NCBI GenBank assembly: GCA_035512495.1
Contig: DATKDW010000019.1
Span: 1-33,897 of the forward strand
Direction: 5' to 3'
Source: Acidimicrobiales bacterium
GTDB lineage: Bacteria > Actinomycetota > Acidimicrobiia > Acidimicrobiales > CADCSY01
DNA length: 33,897 nucleotides
The translations under genes and the position numbers were made by a program. Positions 9,701 to 16,975 of this stretch are shown piece by piece (within the stretch, counting starts at the first letter, position 1; each line of letters opens with the position of its first letter). Under the pieces are notes generated by a model. It saw only the letters and a list, made by a program, of their open reading frames with translations. It was not told the DNA's origin and ran no database searches.

Positions 9701-10493
9701 TGTCGGCGGGGAGACCGAGGATGCCGCCCCGGAGGAAGACGGTGACGAAGGCGAGCCCCGCCGCCGTCGCCCACACGATCGTGCGCAGGCGGTGGACGGG
9801 GACGCCGAGCAGCGCTGCGCGGTCGCCGTCGTCGGCGCTGGCCCGGATGGCGACGCCGGCAGCGCTGCGCCGCAGCAGCGTCGCCACCGCCACCACGACC
9901 AGCGGGGTCAGCACCAGGGCGAGGAGGTCGTTGGCGTCGAAGACCACACCGCCGAGGCGGACCGTGACCTCGAACGGCGGGTCGATGCGATCGGAGACCA
10001 GCCGCCGGCCCCACAGCCGAGGGACGAGGAGCGCCACGGCGGTGAGGACCTGGCTGAGCCCGATGGTGGCGATGGTGACGAGCAACCTGGGCGACCGGGA
10101 GAACCGGCGGATCACGAGCCGCTCGGTCGCGCCACCCAGGGCGATGGCGGCGACCAGGCCGGCGACGACCGCCACCGGCCACGGCATGCCGACCTCGTCG
10201 ATCAGGAGGTAGGCGAGCACAGCCGGAGCGAAGCCCAGGTCTGCCTGGGCGAAGTTGATGATCCGGTCGGAGCGGTGGACGAGGGCCATCCCGAGGGCGA
10301 TGAGAGCGGTGAGGCCACCCACGATCACCCCGCGGAGCACGATGCCCGACGGCGCCGGGAACACCACCTGCTGGACCAGGACGATCGCCACCGCCGGGCC
10401 GAGGGCGGTGATCAGGCGGCGCGACGGCGAGGGGCGGGCCCGACCGACGCCGGCACCCCCCGGTCCACCCCCATCGGTGGCTGCCTCGCTCAC
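6717..10493 (-). CDS. Four-domain ABC importer fusion: LivH-LivM-LivF-LivG type
   Basis: One 1258-residue protein carries all the membrane and ATPase parts of a branched-chain-amino-acid-type importer. Residues about 25-330 are a LivH-type permease (start of the NFAQADL motif near 80) and about 365-670 a LivM-type permease (GWGGHVSLGQVAFFAIG near 410). A LivF-type ATPase spans about 708-945, with Walker A GTNGAGKS 743-750, LSGGE 845-849 and LLLIDE 865-870. A LivG-type ATPase spans about 995-1243, with GPNGAGKT 1027-1034, an altered signature LSTGT 1144-1148 and VVLLDE 1164-1169. The linker between the ATPases contains a tandem VDT-x3 repeat (DNA repeat 7551-7563 and 7569-7581). The start is a GTG at 10493. 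Usually these are four separate genes. No frameshift or internal start is needed to read it as one chain. Confidence 0.93.
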   Translation of the reverse strand: MSEAATDGGGPGGAGVGRARPSPSRRLITALGPAVAIVLVQQVVFPAPSGIVLRGVIVGGLTALIALGMALVHRSDRIINFAQADLGFAPAVLAYLLIDEVGMPWPVAVVAGLVAAIALGGATERLVIRRFSRSPRLLVTIATIGLSQVLTAVALLVPRLWGRRLVSDRIDPPFEVTVRLGGVVFDANDLLALVLTPLVVVAVATLLRRSAAGVAIRASADDGDRAALLGVPVHRLRTIVWATAAGLAFVTVFLRGGILGLPADSVLGFSVLLRALVALVIGRMTNLVTVTTAAVALGVLELGIAWDHSVALVDPVLGVIVVVALLLQRGGTSGDGAGDDTAWRAADEVRGVPSALAHLPVVRWGRRLALVTVVAAAAVVPHVVSVDRSLRASALLVYALLGLSLVVLSGWGGHVSLGQVAFFAIGAAVCGWVTGTHGADLVAGLVVASLAGAAAAVVVGVPASRVRGLTLAVTTFAFSLATTSYLLDRNRFEWVPSGRVERAPLLGGFEVATPTEVYGLVLAVLVIVGLGVRGIRTSRAGRAMVALRDNDRAAQSYGIRPATLRVATFALSGGIAALAGGLFIHHQQAFDATTYAPVQNLAVFTMVVIGGLTSVTGAVLGAGFLLGAQWFLPAELRVLASGVGVLLVLWLVPGGLATLPFAGRDALLRRLAARHGTTVGPVAEDDVTPSDGAPLRGEDDRGEVPTTAGLLAVEGLDVSYGPVQILFGVDVIVEEGEAVALLGTNGAGKSTLLRAVSGVVPTTAGTVVLDGRDITRLPAHARVALGMAQVPGGSGVFPSLTVAENLRVAGWLHRRRPGDLEEARTQVDELFPVLTGRAGQRAGSLSGGEQQMLGLAMALLTRPRLLLIDELSLGLAPEVVGRLLRALEQLRRESMTVLLVEQSVEVALAATDRAMFLERGQVRFSGPTDELAQRPDLLRSVFLGGATSVIGAGPGAADASTPAGVMTVPAEATVDTAATVDTSDLTPAGDATPALEGVRLSRSFEGVAAVRSVSFEVGPGEVLGIIGPNGAGKTTVFDLVSGFTTPDGGSVRLGGRDVSRWSPSARARGGLGRSFQDARLFPSLSVEEAVATACERWVAVRDPLSAAFRLPNALDSERAVSRRVAELVELLGLGDHRSSFVGELSTGTRRVVDLACLLAHQPSVVLLDEPAAGIAQREVEALAPLIRRVRDETGASLVVIEHDISLIEAVADRLVAMDQGRVIAVGRPDAVLGDPVVVESYLGTEEAAIRRSGAPSGG

Positions 10494-10561
10494 CCCGGTG
10501 TCGCCGATGCCACGACGGTACCCATCGCGGCGTTCGCGCTGCCGACCGACGCGCGGCGCGC

Positions 10562-10573
10562 GATGCTCGGGGT
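10562..10573 (+). promoter_or_regulatory. Leaderless-type promoter of the DUF2237 gene
   Basis: GATGCT at 10562-10567 is followed by a 6-nt spacer and then the GTG start at 10574. There is no Shine-Dalgarno in between, so the transcript probably begins at the start codon. The 80-nt gap also carries the divergent importer promoter. Confidence 0.45.
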
Positions 10574-10966
10574 GTGAGCGAACGCAACGTCCTCGGCGGC
10601 GACCTCGAGCCCTGCGGCACCGAGCCGATGACCGGCTTCTACCGCGACGGCTGCTGCAGCACAGGTCCGGAGGACTTGGGCAGCCACACCATCTGCGGCG
10701 TCGTGACAGCCGAGTTCCTGGAGCACCAGCGCAGCATCGGCAACGACCTGGGCACGCCGATGCCGCTCCACCGGTTCCCGGGCCTCGTCCCCGGTGACCG
10801 CTGGTGCGTCACCGCGGCGAACTGGCTGCGAGCCCACGGCGACGGCGTGGCCGCCCCGGTCGTGCTTGCCTCCACTCACGAGCGGGCGTTGGACATCGTC
10901 CCTCTCGAGATCCTCCGCCAGCACGCCGTCGACGTTCCAACAGACCCGGGTGCGCTCGAAGGTTGA
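10574..10966 (+). CDS. DUF2237 family protein
   Basis: A 130-residue soluble protein that matches the DUF2237 family by its conserved start NVLGGDLEPCG, the block TGFYRDGCCSTG (residues about 20-31), HTICG (38-42) and PGDRWCVTA (73-81). It keeps several Cys residues, which are characteristic of the family. The family function is not established. Length is normal. Start is the GTG at 10574, with a -10-like box 6 nt upstream. It is convergent with the penicillin-binding protein gene, whose stop lies 5 nt away, and divergent from the importer gene. Confidence 0.88.
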   Translation: MSERNVLGGDLEPCGTEPMTGFYRDGCCSTGPEDLGSHTICGVVTAEFLEHQRSIGNDLGTPMPLHRFPGLVPGDRWCVTAANWLRAHGDGVAAPVVLASTHERALDIVPLEILRQHAVDVPTDPGALEG

Positions 10967-10971
10967 CCGAG

Positions 10972-13128
10972 CTAGGGGTCCCCCTCCGGGCCTGAGGTCT
11001 CGCCGTCGCTGGTGCTGGCGCCGTCGCCCGTCGGGGCCGTCGTGGTGGTGGTCGAGCTCGTCGTGGTGGTGGTGGTCGAGCTCGTCGTGGTGGTGGTCGA
11101 GCTCGTCGTGGTCGTGGTCGAGCTCGTCGTGGTCGACGAGGTGGTGGTCGTCTCCTCGGTGGTGGTCGTCTCCTCCGGCTCGGTGGGCGGCGGGGCCTGG
11201 GTCGGCGGGGTCAGCTCCTCGGCTCGGGGCGCGCTGAACTCGCCCGTGTCGACCCCCTCCACGGCCTCGGCCATGAAGCGCTGCCAGATCTCGGCGGGGA
11301 GGCCGCCACCCGTGATCGGCCTTCCGTCCACAGGTTCCATCGGTCGCTGCCCCTCGTCACCGTGACCCAACCAGACCGCGGCGCCGAGCGCGGGGGTGTA
11401 GCCGACGAACCAGGCGTTGGTGTTGTCCTGCGTGGTGCCGGTCTTTCCTGCTGCAGGGCGCCCGATGGCGGCCGCCCGCCCCGTACCGCCGGTGATGACC
11501 CGCTGGAGGACGTGGTTGATGAGGTCAGCCCGCTCGGGGCGCATGACCTGCGCCGAGTCGGGGTCGACGGTGTGGATGACCCTGCCGTCGGCCTCGGTCA
11601 CCTGCTCCACGTACCAAGGGGTCACGCGCGTGCCACGGCGGGCGTAGGTCATGAACGCGCTCGCCATGTCGAGGGGTGAGACCTCCTCGGTCCCGAGGGC
11701 GATGGCGGGGAACGGGTCGAGCTCGGCCGTGACCCCCATGGCGTTGGCGGCGTCGGCGACGGCCTGCGGGCCGGTGAGGGCGACGAGCTGGGCGTAGACG
11801 GTGTTGACCGACCGCGCCGTGGCGGCGGTGAGGTCCATGGGCGCGAACGCCTCGTCGCCGTAGTTGCCCACCTCGAACAGCTGGCCCTCGACGTCGACCT
11901 CGATCTCCCGCGGCGCCTCGAAGACCTGGGTCACCGGTATGCCGGCGTCGAGCGCCGCCTGGAGGACGAACGGCTTGAAGGTCGATCCTGGCTGGCGGCC
12001 CTGGCTGCCGCCCTCGGCGCCGAGTGCGAGGTTCACGTTGCTGGCCTGGAAGTCCCGACCGCCGATCATGGCGACGATGGCGCCGCGATGGTCCACGGCG
12101 ACCAGTGCGCCGTCGGGGCCGTCGGGGTTCCCGAGCGTCTCGAAGACCGCTCGCTCTGCCGCCGCCTGGAGCCTGGGGTCGAGCGCGGTGTGGATGACGA
12201 GCCCCCCGCCGAAGGCGAGCCCCTCTCCGTACGTGGCGACCGCCCAGCTCCTGACGTGATCGGCGTAGTAGGCCGTGGAGCCCTTGAGTACGGCGCGCTC
12301 GTCCTTGCGGGTCACCGCCCCGATGGGCGCGGCGGCCGCTGCATCGGCCTCCTCCTCGGTGATCGTGCCCACGCTCACCATGGCGCCCAGGACCGTAGCC
12401 CGGCGCTGCTCCGCCGCCTCGGGCTCCCTGGTCGGGTCGGCCAGCTCGGGCGAGCGGAGGAGGCCCACGAGCAGCGCCGACTGGCCGAGGTCGAGCTCGT
12501 CGGCGGAGATGCCGAAGTAGGCCTTGGCCGCCGCCTCGACGCCGTAGGCGCCCCGGCCGAAGTACACGGTGTTGAGGTAGCGCTCGAGGATGGCGTCCTT
12601 GCTGAGCTCCCGCTCGACCTTGATCGCCAGCACCGCTTCGCGAACCTTCCGGGTGAGGCTGCGCTCCGAGGTGAGGTAGGCGTTCTTCACCAGCTGTTGG
12701 GTGATCGTGGAGCCACCCTGGAGATCACCGCCGCGCAGGTCGACCAGGAGGGCTCGGGTGATCCCGATCGGATCGATCCCGCTGTGCGAGCGGAACGAAC
12801 GGTCCTCGGCGGCGATGAGGGCGTCGACCATGACCGGCGCCACCTCGTCGAGACGGACGTCGACGCGGTTCTCGACGTCGAACAGCTGGCTGATCACGTT
12901 GCCCTCGGTGTCCACGATCACGCTCGTCTGGGCCCGGGGCGGCTCGCTCGGGAGGCGCACCGATGCGTACGCCACCACGAAGAGGACCACGAGGAGCACC
13001 AGCACCGCTGCGACGAAGATCCCGAGCCTGAGCAGCCATCGCTTCCAGTCGGCAGCGACCCATCGCCGGAACCTGTCGGCTCGAGCCTGGTCGGACACGG
13101 CCGCGGTGCTGCTCACAGCCATCACCAT
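10972..13128 (-). CDS. Bifunctional class A penicillin-binding protein
   Basis: A 718-residue cell-wall synthase that polymerises and cross-links peptidoglycan at the outer face of the membrane. There is a cytoplasmic N-terminus and one membrane helix at about 33-55. The GT51 glycosyltransferase domain covers about 75-255, with catalytic Glu108 in AAEDRSF and GGSTITQQLVKN at 138-149. The transpeptidase domain covers about 335-610, with SxxK S382-T-F-K385, SxN S440-V-N442 and KTG 562-564. After about residue 625 comes a Pro/Glu and then Thr/Ser-rich tail of some 90 residues. The frame is open 114 codons further upstream, but that stretch overlaps the STAS gene and is Arg-rich, so the ATG at 13128 (or 13122) is preferred; the ribosome site is weak. 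Confidence 0.95.
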   Translation of the reverse strand: MVMAVSSTAAVSDQARADRFRRWVAADWKRWLLRLGIFVAAVLVLLVVLFVVAYASVRLPSEPPRAQTSVIVDTEGNVISQLFDVENRVDVRLDEVAPVMVDALIAAEDRSFRSHSGIDPIGITRALLVDLRGGDLQGGSTITQQLVKNAYLTSERSLTRKVREAVLAIKVERELSKDAILERYLNTVYFGRGAYGVEAAAKAYFGISADELDLGQSALLVGLLRSPELADPTREPEAAEQRRATVLGAMVSVGTITEEEADAAAAAPIGAVTRKDERAVLKGSTAYYADHVRSWAVATYGEGLAFGGGLVIHTALDPRLQAAAERAVFETLGNPDGPDGALVAVDHRGAIVAMIGGRDFQASNVNLALGAEGGSQGRQPGSTFKPFVLQAALDAGIPVTQVFEAPREIEVDVEGQLFEVGNYGDEAFAPMDLTAATARSVNTVYAQLVALTGPQAVADAANAMGVTAELDPFPAIALGTEEVSPLDMASAFMTYARRGTRVTPWYVEQVTEADGRVIHTVDPDSAQVMRPERADLINHVLQRVITGGTGRAAAIGRPAAGKTGTTQDNTNAWFVGYTPALGAAVWLGHGDEGQRPMEPVDGRPITGGGLPAEIWQRFMAEAVEGVDTGEFSAPRAEELTPPTQAPPPTEPEETTTTEETTTTSSTTTSSTTTTTSSTTTTTSSTTTTTTSSTTTTTAPTGDGASTSDGETSGPEGDP
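11041..11170. repeat. Short imperfect tandem repeat coding the Thr/Ser tail
   Basis: The unit GTCGAGCTCGTCGTGG plus GGT triplets recurs about four times. Read on the minus strand it codes runs of 3-6 Thr broken by Ser-Ser in the tail of the penicillin-binding protein. Such repeats change copy number easily, so tail length may vary between strains. Confidence 0.75.
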
Positions 13129-13331
13129 CCCCACCGCGCTCCGTGAGACAAACTCCCGGGACGGTGGACTAGTCCCGTCTACCCCCCCGACGAAATGGCA
13201 CGTTCTGGCCATGGACGCCCGGTTCGGACCGGTGGAAGGGTGGTGGTGTGCACCTGTTGTCGACATCGCCCGCCTTGGACGAACGCGAACGATACGCGCG
13301 GCACACCCGGCCACGAGCACGAAGGGGCGCC

Positions 13332-13649
13332 ATGACGACCACCATGTCGACCGACCCCGGAGGGACGGCGACCATCGCCGTCGACGGCGACCTCGATGCC
13401 CGCGCCGCGCTCGATGTGGGGATCCTCGTCGGCCTGGCGGAGGTGCCCAGCCTGCGCCTCGACGTGTCATCGGTCGGCCGAGTCCATGCCGACGGCCTGA
13501 GCACCCTGATGGTCGTGATGCGCAGGGCGCACCGCAGCGGCTGCGACGTCAGCATCTACGGCGCCCGTCCGGCGGTCGCACTGGTGCTCTCGACCACGGG
13601 GATCCTCGCGCCCCAGGGCGAAGAGGGCGGCCCAGCGGCGACCGCCTGA
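13332..13649 (+). CDS. STAS-domain protein (anti-sigma antagonist-like)
   Basis: A 105-residue single STAS domain, the fold of SpoIIAA-type anti-sigma-factor antagonists. The pattern is an early beta strand with VDGDLDARAAL (residues about 18-28), then LRLDVSSVGRVHADGLSTL (about 43-61) and a C-terminal helix. In classical members the phosphorylated Ser lies in a D-S-S/T-G motif. Here the matching segment is HADG, with no Ser, so phosphorylation control at that site looks lost. The start is the ATG at 13332, preceded by AAGGGG 5-6 nt upstream. No partner anti-sigma gene is adjacent. It is divergent from the penicillin-binding protein gene and convergent with the response regulator. Confidence 0.75.
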   Translation: MTTTMSTDPGGTATIAVDGDLDARAALDVGILVGLAEVPSLRLDVSSVGRVHADGLSTLMVVMRRAHRSGCDVSIYGARPAVALVLSTTGILAPQGEEGGPAATA

Positions 13650-13661
13650 CCTGGTTGTCGC

Positions 13662-14330
13662 TCAGATCAGCTTGCGGTCGGTGGCCCACCGGGTGATCTC
13701 GTGGCGGGAGGAGAGCTGCAGCTTGCGCAGGACGGCGGAGACGTGTGACTCGACCGTCTTCACCGAGATGTCCAGACGGTGGGCCAGCGCCTTGTATGTG
13801 TAGCCGCGGGCGATCAGACGCAGCACCTCGCGCTCGCGGGGCGTCAGCTGGTCGAGCTCCGGGTCGACGGGGGCCGCGACACCGGAGCCGCCGGGGTCGG
13901 CGAAGGCGTCCAGGACGAAGCCCGCCAGGCGTGGCGAGAACACGGCGTCGCCCTCGGCGATGCGGCGCACGGCGTCGACGAGGTCCGGCCCGGAGATGGA
14001 CTTGGTGACGTAGCCGCGCGCGCCGGCTCGGATCACCCTGATCACGTCCTCGGCGGCATCGCTCACCGACAGCGCCAGGAAGCGCACCCTGGGGTGGGTG
14101 GCCGACACGGCGTCGATCACCGAGTGGCCGTCGCCACCTGGCAGGTGCACGTCGAGGAGGACCACGTCGGGCACCTCCCTGCGGATCACCTCCACGGCGG
14201 ACGCCACATCCTCGGCCTCCCCGACGACCTCCACGTGGTCGCCGAGCTCCACCCGCACGCCCGAGCGCACCATGTGGTGGTCGTCCACGATCACCACCCG
14301 GGTCCGGCCCCGCTGGCCCCCGTCGCTCAC
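13662..14330 (-). CDS. NarL/LuxR-family response regulator
   Basis: A 222-residue DNA-binding response regulator. The receiver domain covers about residues 10-125, with acidic pocket D16-D17, phospho-acceptor D60 in VVLLD60VHLPG and conserved K110. A LuxR-type helix-turn-helix covers about 158-222, with LTPREREVLRLIARG and the recognition helix region VKTVESHVSAVLRKL. Its start overlaps the stop of the PspC-fused kinase gene by 4 nt, so the two are co-translated and form a two-component system. The probable target is the divergent pspC/liaF-like pair next to the kinase, as in Lia and Psp envelope-stress systems; this is inferred from position. Confidence 0.95.
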   Translation of the reverse strand: MSDGGQRGRTRVVIVDDHHMVRSGVRVELGDHVEVVGEAEDVASAVEVIRREVPDVVLLDVHLPGGDGHSVIDAVSATHPRVRFLALSVSDAAEDVIRVIRAGARGYVTKSISGPDLVDAVRRIAEGDAVFSPRLAGFVLDAFADPGGSGVAAPVDPELDQLTPREREVLRLIARGYTYKALAHRLDISVKTVESHVSAVLRKLQLSSRHEITRWATDRKLI

Positions 14331-15517
14331 CGCAGGGACCGTCCGACCCGCAGCTCGACCTCGGTGCCCTCGCCGGGGGCGCTGCGGACGACCGCCTCGC
14401 CGCCGTGGCGCTCCATGCGACCGATGACCGACTCTGCCAGCCCCCGGCGGTCACCGGGCACGGCAGCCGGATCGAACCCTGCCCCCGTGTCGCGCACGAA
14501 GGCCTCCACCTCGTCGTCGCTCACCTCCAGGTAGACATCGACCTCGACCCCGCCCGCGAACTTGGCGGCGTTGACGACCGCCTCGCGCAGCGCGGCCACC
14601 AGGGCGCGCAGGCGGTCGTCGAGGTCGCAGTCCCCCACCGTCACGACCTCCACGGGCACGCCGTAGCGCCCCTCGAGCTCGGCCGCGGCGGCGCGCACTG
14701 CGGCCGCCAGGCGCACGTCGGGTGACTCGTCGCCGGCGAAGAGCCACGTCCGCAGCTCGCTCTCCTGGCGACGGGCCAGCCTCGAGACGTCGGTAGACGA
14801 GTCGGCGTGGCGCTGGATGAGCGCCAGCGTCTGCAGCACCCCGTCGTGGAGGTGCGCGGCGACCTCGGCCCGCTCCTGCGAGCGGATGCGCTCGCGGCGC
14901 TCGTCTTGCAGATCGCCCAGCAGCCGCCACCACCACGGAGCGAACGTCACCGCCAGCCCGGCCACGACGGCAACCACGGCGACGAGGCTGGTGCCGAGCA
15001 CCCCCACGTCGACGCTGGTGGCGAGGAAGGCGGTGACGCCCACCACGAGCAGGACCACTCCGGCCACCACCCGGGTAACCCCTCCGGTGGAGGCATCTCC
15101 CATCCAGCGGGCGCGCTGGGCATCGTCGGCCTGGCGCCACACCAGGGCCACCCCTGCCCCCACGACCAAGGCCGGCCAAAGCGCCGTCTGCCCGATGGCG
15201 AAGCCGAGCTGCGACGCCACCAGCAGCCCCCCGAGGGCGATGGCGGCGAGTGCCGGCAGCTGCACCAGCTGGCCGGCCGGACGCCGACCCCGCCTGTCGT
15301 CGACGGCCACCTGGGGCACGAACGCCCAGAACGCGCCGTAGAGGAGCGGTCCCGATCCTCCGGCGACGGTGAGCACGACGAAGAGCACCCGCACAACGAG
15401 CGGATCGACACCCACATGGCGGGCCAGACCTGCGGCCACGCCGGCGACCAGCGCATCGTCGGGGCGGCGTTCGAGCGGAGGTCGCACGGGTGCCACGGGG
15501 GCATCGTGGCACGCCAA
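14327..15517 (-). CDS. PspC-fused sensor histidine kinase
   Basis: A 396-residue membrane kinase. Residues about 14-70 are a PspC domain (DALVAGVAAGLARHVGVDP), followed by membrane helices at roughly 85-195 with little extracellular loop. The HisKA_3 phosphorylation box AEVAAHLHDGVLQTL follows, with phospho-His224 next to D225. The HATPase region has an N box (REAVVNAAKF, Asn316) and DTGAGFDP at 343-350. The small loops suggest it senses the membrane or a partner protein rather than a soluble ligand, the intramembrane-sensing style of LiaS. The start shown is a TTG at 15517; a GTG some eight codons later is possible. It overlaps the regulator gene by 4 nt and diverges from another PspC gene 88 nt away. 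Confidence 0.9.
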   Translation of the reverse strand: MACHDAPVAPVRPPLERRPDDALVAGVAAGLARHVGVDPLVVRVLFVVLTVAGGSGPLLYGAFWAFVPQVAVDDRRGRRPAGQLVQLPALAAIALGGLLVASQLGFAIGQTALWPALVVGAGVALVWRQADDAQRARWMGDASTGGVTRVVAGVVLLVVGVTAFLATSVDVGVLGTSLVAVVAVVAGLAVTFAPWWWRLLGDLQDERRERIRSQERAEVAAHLHDGVLQTLALIQRHADSSTDVSRLARRQESELRTWLFAGDESPDVRLAAAVRAAAAELEGRYGVPVEVVTVGDCDLDDRLRALVAALREAVVNAAKFAGGVEVDVYLEVSDDEVEAFVRDTGAGFDPAAVPGDRRGLAESVIGRMERHGGEAVVRSAPGEGTEVELRVGRSLR

Positions 15518-15593
15518 CCCCTCGGCGTCATCGGGGATGCGACCCTCACCTCACTCAGGGACATCCCCGATGGCGCGCCCGAACCGAGGACCC

Positions 15594-15605
15594 GATGATG
15601 GCGCC
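15594..15605 (+). promoter_or_regulatory. Leaderless-type promoter of the PspC/LiaF-like gene
   Basis: GATGAT (15594-15599) is followed by a 6-nt spacer and ATG at 15606, with no Shine-Dalgarno. The 88-nt gap to the divergent kinase gene should hold the operator for the NarL-type regulator. GACATCCCCGATG and CATCGGGGATG (inverted, 15527-15571 region) form an inverted-repeat pair there. Confidence 0.45.
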
Positions 15606-16742
15606 ATGGAGACCGAGCAGACCCCCCAGGCAGCACCACCACGACCGTTGCTGCGCAGCCGCACCGACCGACACGTGGCAGGTGTGTGCGGCGGCCTCGG
15701 CGCCTACACGGGCGTCGACCCGCTGGTGTTCCGCATCGTGGTGGCGGTGTCGGTCATCTTCGGCGGCGCCGGCCTCGTCGCCTACATCGTCGCCTGGTTG
15801 CTGATCCCGGAGGAGGGCGAGCCGGGCGGTGCCCCCGTCCGAAGCCGGGGGCGAAACGACCTCCTGACCGCGGTCGTGATCGGCGCCGTCGCCGTGGTGC
15901 TGGTTGGCTGGGCCATACCCGGCCACCCCTGGTCCGGTGAGGGCGGGTTCCTCCTCCTGGTGGGCCTCGGCGCGCTGGCGTGGCTCTGGTCCAGGGAGCA
16001 GGGGACGACCGGGAGCTCGACGGAGTCCACCCCGGCAGCGGGCGCCGGCCCATGGCTCTCGCCCGGGTCAGAGGCCGCTGCGCCGCCTCCCACTTCGCCC
16101 GAGGATCACGGTGTCGAGGGTGCGCCCCCGTCCCCGCCCACACCGCGCTCCCGTCTCTCGCTGCTGGTGGGCAGCAGCCTCCTGCTCCTCTGGGGGGCCG
16201 CCGCCACCCTGGAGGCGGCCCGTGCGGCGAGGGTCGACCTGCAGGTGGTGCTCGGCCTCTCGGTCGTGATCGTCGGCATCGGCCTCATCGCCGGGACCTG
16301 GTTCGGCCGGCCCCGGGGGCTGATCGCCCTCGGCGTCACCCTCCTCGCCCTCACCGTGGTCATCGCCGTCGTCGACATCCCGCTCCGAGGCGGGGTCGGC
16401 GAGCGGCGGTGGTCCCCTGCTGCCGCCTCCGAGGTCGAGGGCTCCTATCGGCTGTTCGTCGGGGACGCCGTGCTCGACCTCAGCGATGTCTCGTTTCGGG
16501 ACGACCGCGAGATCGAGGTCCGGATGGGGCTCGGCGCCCTCACCGTCATCGTTCCGGACGAGGTTGATGTGGAGATGCGGGCCCGGGTCAGCCTCGGGGA
16601 GCTCGACGCCTTCGGTCACCAGGACCAGGGTGCCGGAAACCGGAGGAGGGCCACGATCGAGGGCGATGCCGATGGTCCCACCCTGCGGCTCGTGGCCCGC
16701 CTGGGCGTCGGCACGCTGGAGGTGCGCCGTGCGGCGTCATGA
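15606..16742 (+). CDS. PspC-domain protein with LiaF-like C-terminal domain
   Basis: A 378-residue membrane protein. A PspC domain occupies about residues 15-70 (HVAGVCGGLGAYTGVDP, then a hydrophobic helix ending VAYIVAWLLIPEE). Further helices lie at about 80-125 and 180-265. The last 95 residues are a soluble beta-rich domain resembling the C-terminal domain of LiaF (repeating EVRMGLGALTVIVPDEVDV and RVSLGELDAFG patterns). In Lia systems LiaF restrains the sensor kinase until the envelope is damaged. The divergent kinase also has a PspC domain, so this protein is probably its partner; that is inference. Start ATG at 15606 gives the normal PspC onset; the frame is open further upstream but overlaps the kinase gene. 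Confidence 0.88.
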   Translation: METEQTPQAAPPRPLLRSRTDRHVAGVCGGLGAYTGVDPLVFRIVVAVSVIFGGAGLVAYIVAWLLIPEEGEPGGAPVRSRGRNDLLTAVVIGAVAVVLVGWAIPGHPWSGEGGFLLLVGLGALAWLWSREQGTTGSSTESTPAAGAGPWLSPGSEAAAPPPTSPEDHGVEGAPPSPPTPRSRLSLLVGSSLLLLWGAAATLEAARAARVDLQVVLGLSVVIVGIGLIAGTWFGRPRGLIALGVTLLALTVVIAVVDIPLRGGVGERRWSPAAASEVEGSYRLFVGDAVLDLSDVSFRDDREIEVRMGLGALTVIVPDEVDVEMRARVSLGELDAFGHQDQGAGNRRRATIEGDADGPTLRLVARLGVGTLEVRRAAS

Positions 16743-16914
16743 GCTCGAGCCGGTCCCCCTCACGGCGGGCATCGTCCTGGTGCTGCTGGGATCCCTCTTC
16801 GCACTCGAAGGTGCCGGGTGGACCGAGCTCAATCTGCGCTGGTTGGGCCCGCTGGTGCTCCTGGGACTCGGGTTGGCCGGTCTGGCCATCTCGCTCCTCC
16901 GACCCGACGAGTGA
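16729..16914 (+). CDS. Small two-helix membrane protein, LiaI-like
   Basis: A 61-residue protein starting with GTG at 16729, 13 nt inside the end of the PspC/LiaF-like gene. A strong GGAGGTG lies 5 nt before the GTG. Two hydrophobic segments, about residues 10-28 (TAGIVLVLLGSLFALEGAG) and 37-55 (LGPLVLLGLGLAGLAISLL), are joined by a short loop. Size and topology resemble LiaI and the LiaI/LiaF-type transmembrane module. The overlap implies coupled translation with the upstream gene, so it likely belongs to the same envelope-stress module. Confidence 0.7.
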   Translation: MRRHELEPVPLTAGIVLVLLGSLFALEGAGWTELNLRWLGPLVLLGLGLAGLAISLLRPDE

Positions 16915-16944
16915 CGCATCTCGGGGGACGAGCCCGTCGATCGA

Positions 16945-16975
16945 GCGAGACGTCTCGCCCCGTTAGGGTCGGCTC
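16945..16975 (+). promoter_or_regulatory. Palindrome and leaderless-type promoter before the formamidase-like gene
   Basis: A perfect 14-bp palindrome GCGAGACGTCTCGC (16945-16958) lies just upstream of a -10-like TAGGGT (16964-16969), which is 6 nt before the ATG at 16976. There is no Shine-Dalgarno. The palindrome overlaps the -35 to -10 spacer and is placed as a repressor operator would be; it could instead be a weak terminator of the upstream pair. Confidence 0.5.

Noticed and set aside
11041-11170. CRISPR-like array
   Set aside because: The repeated unit is short, contiguous, in frame, and encodes the Thr/Ser tail; there are no unique spacers of constant length and no cas genes.
13129-13470. 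114-codon N-terminal extension of the penicillin-binding protein
   Set aside because: It is Arg/Ser-rich, unlike class A proteins, and overlaps the STAS gene on the other strand; the cytoplasmic segment and membrane helix begin normally from 13,128.
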